A stretch of 24,473 bases of DNA, taken from Candidatus Puniceispirillum sp. Lineage in GTDB: Bacteria > Pseudomonadota > Alphaproteobacteria > Puniceispirillales > Puniceispirillaceae. The translations under genes were made by a program, and so were the position numbers. The stretch covers positions 1 to 24,473 of the forward strand of contig JABJBD010000171.1 in assembly GCA_018668795.1 (NCBI GenBank), written 5' to 3'. Numbering within the stretch: the stretch's first letter is position 1; every line of letters starts with the position of its first letter. The notes beneath the pieces were generated by a model. It did not search any database and had not been told where the DNA came from. It saw nothing but the letters and a program-made list of their open reading frames with translations. Of this stretch, positions 15,188 to 21,839 are shown one piece after another.

Positions 15188-16399
15188 TTAGTATTTAACG
15201 TTCCGTGGGAACGTCATGTCATCGAACTTCTCTACAAGAGAGTAGCTGCTGTCGGCACCAATCTGGCGCATAAACATAGGCTTGGCGATGTTGTTACCAT
15301 TTTCCGAGAATTTGATGTCACCATAGAATGTTTCCATTTCAACGGCGGCAATAGCGTCTCTGACGGTGTCTTTGTCAAAGCTATTTGCAGCTTCAAATGC
15401 CTCTTTCCAGACGTAAACTGCGGCAGAAGCCTGAGCAGACTGGTATGGTACAGACGTGTATGAAGGATAGGCAGTTTTGAAGCCTGTGTTCCACTCAGCA
15501 GCTGAACCGAACATCGGATCAGACTTTGACAAGGTTTCAACCCACTGTGTTGGGCATAAGAAGCCTGTCGACGCATTCGGGAATTTTTCATGAACCTTTG
15601 CAGCTTCACAATGTGTCATAGCAATCATCGGCACATTGACTTTCATTTCGTCAATCTGACGTGCTGCGGTTGCGGCACCTTTTGAGTGACCAGATACGAT
15701 CAGAATGTCTGGCTTAAGCGCTTTGGTCTTAGTCAATGTTGTTGACATGTCGGACAAGTCGGCTGGCAGCTGATCATCAATGACGATTTTCATGCCATAT
15801 TCATTGATCTTATCAAGAACACCGGCGCGAACATCCATTGAGAATGGATCGCCTTCAAACGCCAAAGCTACACGAATGCTTTTTGGGTCACTGGTGCTAG
15901 CAGCGGCCATATCGATCGCTGTGGCAAGATATTGTTCTGACGTTGACAGCACCGCAAAGAGATACTTGTAACCTTGCGTAAAGAGTGAACGTGATGCACC
16001 TTCAGCCTCAACCATAGGAACGCCAAACTTTTCTGAAACGGGGGCAATCGCCTTGACCATGCCAGAGCTGTATGGCCCAAGCATATAATCAACGCCGTCC
16101 TGCTGGATTAGACGCTCGGCAAGCTGAGCACCACGCGCTGGTGTGGATTCGTCATCGTAATATTTCACGGCAAGCTTATAGCTTTTGCCACCAACCTTTA
16201 CACCGCCAGCGGCGTTAATCACATCAACAGCATAGTCGTAACCGCGCTGTGTGTGCAGACCGTTTGTTGCATATTTACCGGTAAGTGAAATAGACGAGCC
16301 AAGGATAATGGTATCGCCTTCTACCTTTGCCGTTGCGGTGCCTGTTACACCGACTGTAAGCATTGCGCCTAGCGCAATTGTTAGTAGTTCTTTTTTCAT
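15188..16399 (-). CDS. Liv-type ABC transporter substrate-binding protein
   Basis: Periplasmic amide/amino-acid-binding protein (COG0683, LivJ/K-type), 403 residues, first gene of the Liv-type operon. The signal peptide spans residues 1-24 (MKKELL start, cleavage after ATA before KVEGD). The mature start TIILGSSISLTGKYATNGLHTQRGY is the family signature, followed by YYDDESTPARGAQLAERLI and MLGPYSSGMVKAIAPVSEK. The ATG follows GGAGG at 7-nt spacing. Ligand could be branched-chain amino acids, amides or aromatic acids; sequence alone does not decide. Expression is probably controlled by the dyads at 16472-16490 and 16519-16542. Confidence 0.9.
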   Translation of the reverse strand: MKKELLTIALGAMLTVGVTGTATAKVEGDTIILGSSISLTGKYATNGLHTQRGYDYAVDVINAAGGVKVGGKSYKLAVKYYDDESTPARGAQLAERLIQQDGVDYMLGPYSSGMVKAIAPVSEKFGVPMVEAEGASRSLFTQGYKYLFAVLSTSEQYLATAIDMAAASTSDPKSIRVALAFEGDPFSMDVRAGVLDKINEYGMKIVIDDQLPADLSDMSTTLTKTKALKPDILIVSGHSKGAATAARQIDEMKVNVPMIAMTHCEAAKVHEKFPNASTGFLCPTQWVETLSKSDPMFGSAAEWNTGFKTAYPSYTSVPYQSAQASAAVYVWKEAFEAANSFDKDTVRDAIAAVEMETFYGDIKFSENGNNIAKPMFMRQIGADSSYSLVEKFDDMTFPRNVKY

Positions 16400-16471
16400 T
16401 TCAATCCTCCCAGATTTTTATGAAGTTTTTTAACATCAGAAATGTGAACGAATAGTTAACACTGTCTATTA

Positions 16472-16490
16472 ATGGATAGCGACTGTCCAT
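16472..16490 (-). promoter_or_regulatory. Operator-like dyad upstream of the Liv-type operon
   Basis: ATGGATAGCGACTGTCCAT is a 19-bp palindrome with one mismatched pair, 73 bp before the binding-protein ATG. ACTGTC occurs at 16461-16466 and again at 16482-16487, 21 bp apart (two helical turns), and a second dyad CTAT-N6-ATAG (16466-16479) overlaps. This looks like a regulator-binding region; the regulator is not identified in the window. Confidence 0.45.
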
Positions 16491-16518
16491 AAGAATCTAT
16501 TCTATATTATCTTGTGAG

Positions 16519-16542
16519 GCGAATCTATAATAGGGTATTCGC
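16519..16542 (-). promoter_or_regulatory. Inverted repeat GCGAAT-N12-ATTCGC
   Basis: GCGAAT (16519-16524) and ATTCGC (16537-16542) form an inverted repeat with a 12-bp AT-rich centre, between the SDR gene and the Liv-type operon. It may be a second operator or a weak terminator for the SDR transcript. There is no T tract. Confidence 0.3.
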
Positions 16543-16599
16543 GAATATTGATGGACGTATGAAAGTCAAATTTGTGATGTTCAGAGTTCTGTAAGAAAG

Positions 16600-17385
16600 C
16601 TATTCAGGCACCACGCCAATAATTTGCTGGTCATAATCAATCGTTGCGCCTGTGATGATCCCTGAATCCGGGCTGAGTAAATAGGCAATGAGCGGAGCCA
16701 GTTGTGCTGGTTTGGCCAATTGTCCCAATGGCATGGTGGCTTCCGCCTTTTCAACCCAGTCATCACCTGCGCCATGAAAGTGTTTCTGGATTTCAGCTTC
16801 AGCAGGCGTATCCATCCAGCCAGGTGCCACCGCATTAACACGTATTTTGTTTGCACGTAGCGCATTAGCGGTATTCTTTGTCAATGTCAGCAAGCCGCCT
16901 TTTGAGGTTGAATAAGCTGTTAAAAAACTTTGACCGACATGTGCCGAAGTGGACAATATGTTGACCATACTTCCAGCGGCCTGCTTGGCTAAAAGATGCC
17001 GTGTCAGTCCCTGCATCAAAAGAAACGGCCCTCTTAGATTCGTGTTCATATGGTGATCCCATAGATCCAGATCCGTATCAACAAGGCTTCCCCGCGATGT
17101 CGTCGCGGCAGAATTGACCAAGCTGTTTAGTCCATCAAAATGCGTGATGGCCGTATTTATCAAATGCTGTGCCTGAGTCGCATCGGAAATGTCAGCCTGA
17201 ATATAATGGCATGTGGCGCCAAGGGCAGTGATCTCTGCTTTGGCGCGCGCGCCCTTTTCCGGCGTGCGTCCCGACAGAATGATTTCACGACATCCGTTTT
17301 CGGCTAAATTTCGAGCAATCGCCAGGCCTAGCCCCTGTGTGCCTCCTGAAATTAAGACAGAGTTTTGTGCGTTATCAATTTTCAT
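16600..17385 (-). CDS. Short-chain dehydrogenase/reductase (SDR)
   Basis: NAD(P)-dependent classical SDR of 261 residues, usual length. The cofactor motif is SGGTQGLGLAIARNL (TGxxxGxG type) near residue 14, and LSGR after strand 2 suggests NADP preference. NSAATTSRG corresponds to the NNAG motif. The catalytic Ser lies in NILSTSAHVG and the Tyr-Lys pair in YSTSKGG. The N-terminal start ATG 17385 has only a weak ribosome site. Substrate unknown. It lies about 200 bp before the Liv-type operon on the same strand, so a shared catabolic role is possible but not shown. Confidence 0.88.
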   Translation of the reverse strand: MKIDNAQNSVLISGGTQGLGLAIARNLAENGCREIILSGRTPEKGARAKAEITALGATCHYIQADISDATQAQHLINTAITHFDGLNSLVNSAATTSRGSLVDTDLDLWDHHMNTNLRGPFLLMQGLTRHLLAKQAAGSMVNILSTSAHVGQSFLTAYSTSKGGLLTLTKNTANALRANKIRVNAVAPGWMDTPAEAEIQKHFHGAGDDWVEKAEATMPLGQLAKPAQLAPLIAYLLSPDSGIITGATIDYDQQIIGVVPE

Positions 17386-17643
17386 GGCGGTCTCGATTAT
17401 CTATTAGTAGTGTTTTCATGGAGTTTAAATACTTGCCGATCCATATGTCAGTCTAACGGGATATGATGCAAGTGAAATGATACGCTTTACATGGGCTGTG
17501 ATTATAGCTTGCTAAGGCATGTGCCAAGAAAGCCTGTGTTAGGGTGTTCTATATGATGTTTGTGTTTGGTGATGTACATCTATCTGTTAGAGTCTGAAGC
17601 GGTCAGCTCGTTTTGTTCAGACATTTTGAAAAGAGGCCATTTC

Positions 17644-17994
17644 ATGAATGATGTGACGATCTACCATAATCCCAGATGCAGTAAATCGCGCCAGACGCTT
17701 GCCATGATTCGCGATAAGGGAATCGAGCCCACAATTATTTTATATCTCGAAGATGTGCCAAATTCTGACAAAATCAAAGAATTGCTGTCAAAGCTTGGCC
17801 TTGCTGCGGGGGATATATTGCGCACAGGTGAAGCCGATTACAAAGCGCATATGGCATCAGCGGCTACGCTTGATGATGATGCCATTATTGCGCTTATGAC
17901 TCGCTATCCGAAATTTATTGAAAGACCGATTGTTACCTGTGGAGACAAGGCTGTTATAGGCCGCCCGCCCGAAACGGTGCTGACATTGTTTTAA
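17644..17994 (+). CDS. arsC: Glutaredoxin-dependent arsenate reductase, ArsC type
   Basis: Cytoplasmic reductase of 116 residues converting arsenate to arsenite with glutathione/glutaredoxin. Start ATG 17644 has AGAGG 8 nt upstream; an earlier in-frame start (17560) adds an unrelated tail. Catalytic Cys12 (NPRCSKSR) and the three substrate-binding arginines Arg60, Arg94 and Arg107 fall at exactly the numbering known for E. coli plasmid ArsC. The end motif RPIVTCGDKAVIGRPPE is typical. No arsR, arsB or acr3 is adjacent, so it is a stand-alone arsC or a detoxification gene used with a distant efflux pump. Confidence 0.88.
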   Translation: MNDVTIYHNPRCSKSRQTLAMIRDKGIEPTIILYLEDVPNSDKIKELLSKLGLAAGDILRTGEADYKAHMASAATLDDDAIIALMTRYPKFIERPIVTCGDKAVIGRPPETVLTLF

Positions 17995-17996
17995 TA

Positions 17997-18028
17997 AGGT
18001 CAGGAATAATATAGGTCAGGAATTTGGC
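17997..18028. repeat. 16-bp tandem repeat, two units
   Basis: AGGTCAGGAATAATAT (17997-18012) is followed by AGGTCAGGAATTTGGC (18013-18028); the first 11 bases are identical. It fills the convergent spacer between arsC and the EamA gene. The unit matches the repeat at 4547-4594 in 12 of 16 positions. Confidence 0.7.
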
Positions 18029-18031
18029 CTG

Positions 18032-18898
18032 TTATAAGGTCTTGCTAGCTTTATGTTGCGTGAGTTTTTCCCGGTAGAATGTATAGTAACCACCTGCGAT
18101 GATGATCGTCGTGCCAATCCATGTCCAGTGATCCGGAAGCTGGCCAAAAACAAGAAATCCGTACATCGTGCCCCAGATGATAAGGCTGTATTGAACAGGT
18201 GCCAGCACCACCGCTTGCGTGATTTCCAGCGCTTTGATGACAAATATTTCCGACATAGCTGCAAAAAACGCGATTGAGCCAAAAAGTAGTAGGTGTAAAG
18301 GCTCAACGGGCCAATGCCAGAAAAAGGGAATCAACAAGGTTAACCAGAAGCTGCCTGCAAGTGCGGTATAGGCCAAGGTTGTTGATGTGTTATCGGTTGT
18401 GCTGAGATAGCGAGACAAAATTTGTCGTGCGGCAAATAATGAGGCGGCGATAAAAACAAAGAAGATCGCTGGGTGCATCGTACCAAAACCTGGTCTGATA
18501 ACAATAAGTGTGCCAATGAAACCAATAACCACAGCGCCCCAGCGATGAATGCCAACACGTTCCTTTAGCCATATAGCGCCCAGAATGGTGACAATAAACG
18601 GTGCAATAAAACCAACCGCCATAGCGTCAACAAGTGGAACAAAGCTGATGGCCATGACAAAGCACAGGGGGGATATGGCAGCAAAGGTGCCGCGCAGAAT
18701 CTGCAATCTTTTGTGATCGGTTCTTAAAATATGCATGCCGCGCATGAGCAATAAAACAATGACGCCAACGAGCAATCCGACCTGTCGAACCCATACGATT
18801 TGAACCGGGTGATAGATTTCAGTGAGAAATTTTGCCTGTGTATCTACCGTGGCGAACAGAAACATGCCGATAGCCATAAAGACCAACCCTTTGGCCAT
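18032..18898 (-). CDS. EamA/DMT-family transporter
   Basis: Integral membrane protein of 288 residues with about ten hydrophobic segments and the duplicated EamA half-domains. The first half has GMFLFATVDTQAKFL and RQVGLLVGVIVLLLMRG; the loop PLVDAMAVGFIAPFIVTILGAIWLKERVGIHRW is characteristic, with the second half mirrored by QAVVLAPVQYSLIIWGTMYGFLVFGQLPDHW. Such proteins usually export amino acids or metabolites. It converges with arsC, with only 37 bp of repeat-bearing spacer. The ATG at 18898 lacks a good ribosome site. Substrate unknown. Confidence 0.85.
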   Translation of the reverse strand: MAKGLVFMAIGMFLFATVDTQAKFLTEIYHPVQIVWVRQVGLLVGVIVLLLMRGMHILRTDHKRLQILRGTFAAISPLCFVMAISFVPLVDAMAVGFIAPFIVTILGAIWLKERVGIHRWGAVVIGFIGTLIVIRPGFGTMHPAIFFVFIAASLFAARQILSRYLSTTDNTSTTLAYTALAGSFWLTLLIPFFWHWPVEPLHLLLFGSIAFFAAMSEIFVIKALEITQAVVLAPVQYSLIIWGTMYGFLVFGQLPDHWTWIGTTIIIAGGYYTFYREKLTQHKASKTL

Positions 18899-19331
18899 TT
18901 GTTGTGGCTTGGCATGAAATGGTGCTTTTATGGGATGAACTGAAATAGCACTGTTTCCTTGTGATGGGTAGGTTAGTATGATCGCGACGTGATGCGCAAG
19001 CCGTGCCAGACTGATTATGAAATTTGATCGTAGCTTTTACGCGTTCCTATTAGTGGCCTATTTGTAGCTGGCGTCAATGATGATGCGCGACCATTTGGGT
19101 ATGGCCATTTGTGTATAGCAATGCGCTCGAAAGACAGGGTGCAGGATTTGCTTTCATGGGCATTGCCTAAATATCAAGGAAAATAGAATAAAATACCATT
19201 AAACCATGAGCAAATAAAATATATGTCTATTCATATGGTTAAATTCTTTAATTTCTCGAAAATAATTCTATTTAGATCATAGGAATAAATTTAGTGCAGG
19301 TCGGGTGAGGCCTGTAAAACATATTTAGCTG
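18899..19331. other. Non-coding divergent spacer
   Basis: The 471-bp gap between the EamA gene and the rhodanese gene holds no supported coding region; the ORFs are very short and lack ribosome sites. Positions 19170-19290 are markedly AT-rich and probably carry the sulfur-island promoter. Arms TTAAACCAT (19199-19207) and ATGGTTAAA (19235-19243) make an imperfect inverted repeat with a 27-bp spacer. Confidence 0.5.
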
Positions 19332-19350
19332 GCCACATGTAAGATGTGGC
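19332..19350 (+). promoter_or_regulatory. Perfect hairpin/operator just upstream of the rhodanese gene
   Basis: GCCACATGTAAGATGTGGC is a perfect inverted repeat (7-bp arms, 5-nt centre). It ends 7 nt before the GGAG ribosome site (19358-19361) and 19 nt before the ATG. It could be a repressor operator at the promoter or an mRNA hairpin controlling translation. Confidence 0.5.
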
Positions 19351-19369
19351 TATTGATGGAGATAGTTCT

Positions 19370-20347
19370 ATGCGCGTAACGGCAAAACAATTTGTTGCAA
19401 AGATGCTTTTGGCGGTTGCTTTTATTCTGGCACCTTTCGCTGCTTTTGCGACACCATTGGTGTCGGCTGAGTGGCTGTCACAGCGACTTAACGATGACAA
19501 TCTTGTGGTTATTGATCTGCGGAACAAGATTGATAATGGTAGCTATGAAACCTTTCTTGACGGTCATATTCCGGGCGCGATTCATTCAAACTATCTAACG
19601 GATGGCTGGCGTGTAGGTCGGGATGGAGTTGTTGGTTTGCTTCCCAAGGCAGAGCAGTTTGAAAGCCTAGCCAGACAGCTAGGGGTGTCGGCGTCATCGC
19701 ATGTTGTGATTGTACCAGCTGGTGTCTCATCAACCGATTTTGGCAGTTCAGCGCGTGGCTATTGGACGTTCAAAGTATTTGGTCATGAGAATGTATCGAT
19801 TCTTGATGGTGGCTTTGCCGGATGGCAGATGGCGTATCCTGACCAGATTGAAGCGGGGCCGTTTGTAGCCCCTGATGCGGGTGATTTTGTTGCCCAGTTT
19901 CAGCCAGATATTTACATCGGTACCGAGGGTGTTGCCAATTATGTCAATAATTCTGGTGACGCGGTTCTTGTTGATGGACGAAATGCAAGCCAGTTTTATG
20001 CCGAAGCCAAGCATCCCAAGGCCACTAAGGCAGGCCGTATTCCATCTGCGATCCTGATGTCACAAGCGCATGCTTATGCGGAGGATAGCAACCGCCTGAA
20101 AAGCAAAGATGAGTTGGAAAAGATTTATGTCGATCTGGACGACAAAACTATCGTTAGCTATTGCAATACCGGTCATTGGGCAGCGACAAACTGGTTTGTG
20201 ATGTCAGAAGTTCTTGGTCTTGATAATGTCCGGCTCTATGATGGTTCGATGGTCGAATGGACAGCAAATAGTGATTTGCCACTTGATACATCGGCCATGT
20301 CAAATATGGATAAGTTAAAAAAATTGATGGGCGATTTGCTGGGATAA
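19370..20347 (+). CDS. Periplasmic two-domain rhodanese (sulfurtransferase)
   Basis: Sulfurtransferase of 325 residues that moves sulfane sulfur from thiosulfate or 3-mercaptopyruvate to a thiol acceptor. GGAG 8 nt before ATG 19370 decides the start. A signal peptide (about residues 1-27, hydrophobic LLAVAFILAPFAAFA, cleavage after AFA) sends it to the periplasm, unlike cytosolic SseA. The first rhodanese domain (LVVIDLRNKI, GHIPGAIHSNYL, SILDGGFAGW) lacks the Cys and is structural. The second (VLVDGRNASQF, GRIPSAILM) holds catalytic Cys265 in YCNTGHWAATNWF, a loop unlike the CGTGVTA-type of TST/MST. It is the first gene of the sulfur island, 29 bp before the TsuA-like gene, so the two are almost certainly cotranscribed. 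Confidence 0.88.
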   Translation: MRVTAKQFVAKMLLAVAFILAPFAAFATPLVSAEWLSQRLNDDNLVVIDLRNKIDNGSYETFLDGHIPGAIHSNYLTDGWRVGRDGVVGLLPKAEQFESLARQLGVSASSHVVIVPAGVSSTDFGSSARGYWTFKVFGHENVSILDGGFAGWQMAYPDQIEAGPFVAPDAGDFVAQFQPDIYIGTEGVANYVNNSGDAVLVDGRNASQFYAEAKHPKATKAGRIPSAILMSQAHAYAEDSNRLKSKDELEKIYVDLDDKTIVSYCNTGHWAATNWFVMSEVLGLDNVRLYDGSMVEWTANSDLPLDTSAMSNMDKLKKLMGDLLG

Positions 20348-20376
20348 GCATGCCAAGGTCAACTAGTTGAAGTGGA

Positions 20377-21537
20377 ATGGTGATGCGTAAATCCATGCCT
20401 GAACAAAATACAGTCCCGACGTCGCATGAGGTCGGGTCTTTTTTTCGCCAAAGCGAGACATCATTATTTGCCATTATCCTGATATGTGGCGGCTTATTAG
20501 CTGGTTTGGCCTTTCTTGATAGTGGCCAGCATGGCCTGAGTCTGGTGGGGTTAGGCGTTGCACTTGGAATCACCTTTATGGGGTTTCAATATGGTTTTGC
20601 CTCTGGTTGGCGCCGATTTTTGCAAATAGGCGATGGTAGTGCGGTCAGCCTACATTTCATTCTGGCGGCTTTATGTGCGCTGGTCTTTATTCCGGTAACG
20701 GCATCAGGCCTTGGCCCAAGCGGATCATTGGCACCTGTTTCCGTGTCGCTGTTTGTTGGCGCGTTCATATTTGGTGTTGGTATGCAACTGGCCAACGGAT
20801 GTGGCTCTGGTGTTTTGTTCAGTTTTGGAGGTGGTTCTGGCCGGATGATTGTGGCCTTGCCATTTTTTGTGATGGGATCAGTTATCGGTTCGGTTATTCT
20901 GCCAACATTTCTGACATTTGGGTCACTTGATCCGATCGAGATAGGTGCCAGCCTTGATTTATCGGGTAAGCTGGGACTGAATTTACTGCTTTTGCTTGGC
21001 GCGGCAGGTTTGTTTTTCTGGCTTGGGCGCCGACAAGGCTTCGGACTGACAAAGCGCATGCTGGGCGCGACAATTCTGATTGCGGTTTTATGTTGGGCTG
21101 TATTTATGGTGTCACGGCATCCATGGGGTGTGACCTTTGGCTTTACGTTATGGGGTGCCAAAATAGCCAACCTTATCGGTTTGCCAATTGAACAGACTAC
21201 ATTCTGGAACTGGCCAGGGCCGCAACGCGCGCTAACGCATTCGGTACTGTCAGACACAAGCAGTCTGATGGATTTTGCCATGATTGTAGGGGCTGGTCTT
21301 TGGGCGTCGCTGTCAGGCGCTTTCGGCAAGGCTGACTGGCCAGATGGGGCGCAGCTTTTTGCCGCGGCTATTGGTGGGCTTTTGATGGGGATTGGTGCGC
21401 GGCTTGGCTTTGGATGTAACATTGGTGCATTTCTGGCAGGTACAGCATCAGGTAGCATGCATGGCTGGATATGGTTTGTGATGGCGATGGCGGGTAGTGT
21501 GCTAGGTATCCGGCTTCGGGCACGATTTGGCTTTTAG
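20377..21537 (+). CDS. YeeE/YedE-family (TsuA-like) thiosulfate/sulfur transporter
   Basis: Integral membrane protein of 386 residues with many hydrophobic segments. TsuA-type proteins pass thiosulfate inward along a relay of conserved cysteines. Here Cys142 in LANGCGSGVLFSFGGGSGR and Cys347 in GARLGFGCNIGAFLAGTASG fit the two pseudo-symmetric loops of the family. It is longer than E. coli YeeE (about 350), with about 29 extra hydrophilic residues before the first helix. ATGs at 20377 and 20383 are both possible; GTGGA suits the latter. A terminator-like hairpin with T tract lies in codons 13-23. No later start precedes the first helix, so the hairpin must be coding. The rhodanese upstream could supply or use the transported sulfur species. 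Confidence 0.87.
   Translation: MVMRKSMPEQNTVPTSHEVGSFFRQSETSLFAIILICGGLLAGLAFLDSGQHGLSLVGLGVALGITFMGFQYGFASGWRRFLQIGDGSAVSLHFILAALCALVFIPVTASGLGPSGSLAPVSVSLFVGAFIFGVGMQLANGCGSGVLFSFGGGSGRMIVALPFFVMGSVIGSVILPTFLTFGSLDPIEIGASLDLSGKLGLNLLLLLGAAGLFFWLGRRQGFGLTKRMLGATILIAVLCWAVFMVSRHPWGVTFGFTLWGAKIANLIGLPIEQTTFWNWPGPQRALTHSVLSDTSSLMDFAMIVGAGLWASLSGAFGKADWPDGAQLFAAAIGGLLMGIGARLGFGCNIGAFLAGTASGSMHGWIWFVMAMAGSVLGIRLRARFGF
20415..20445 (+). terminator. Intrinsic-terminator-like hairpin inside the TsuA-like coding region
   Basis: CCCGAC (20415-20420) pairs with GTCGGG (20431-20436) around a 10-nt loop, followed by TC and seven T (20439-20445). This is a textbook Rho-independent terminator shape, placed 38 bp inside the gene. 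It could attenuate transcription of the transporter and downstream genes when the start is not translated. Confidence 0.55.
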
Positions 21538-21543
21538 GGCAGT

Positions 21544-21726
21544 ATGATGAACAGAACAGCATCACATTTTTTTACACCGAAACGTGTGTATGTGTTTTTA
21601 CTTTGTGCGCTTTTTGCTCTGGCTATTGCAGATCACATGATGAGTCCGGTTTTGTCCGATATTAGCGCTCCAAGTGATTTGGGCAATGCCTGCGCGCCAT
21701 GCGGGGCACCATGCAAGGCTTCCTGA
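21544..21726 (+). CDS. Small secreted or membrane-anchored Cys-rich peptide
   Basis: Peptide of 60 residues, family not recognised. A basic N-terminus (TPKR) precedes a hydrophobic stretch at about 15-29 (signal peptide or anchor). The tail ends in three cysteines, C50-x2-C53-x3-C57 (ACAPCGAPCKAS). AGGG at 21536-21539, partly within the previous stop region, lies 4 nt before ATG; a second ATG follows immediately (21547). It begins only 6 bp after the TsuA-like stop, so it is in the same operon. By context it could be a periplasmic thiol/persulfide carrier or metal-binding peptide between the rhodanese and the transporter. That is inference; no enzyme motif is visible. Confidence 0.65.
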   Translation: MMNRTASHFFTPKRVYVFLLCALFALAIADHMMSPVLSDISAPSDLGNACAPCGAPCKAS

Positions 21727-21839
21727 GCAAAAACGGCTATTTATCCAGGGCTTAAATTTTTGACCTCAACGGCATGATGGCTGAGTGCATTAACTTTATA
21801 TATGAATGTCTTGCCTTATCACTGGCGCTTTGATTACAT

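Noticed and set aside
19118..19190. Short peptide frame (about 21 codons) in the spacer before the rhodanese gene
   Set aside because: No ribosome site and no recognisable features.
20586..21458. 290-residue open frame antisense to the TsuA-like gene
   Set aside because: Pro/Ser/Lys-rich with no recognisable fold and entirely opposite a well-supported transporter; a codon-composition shadow.
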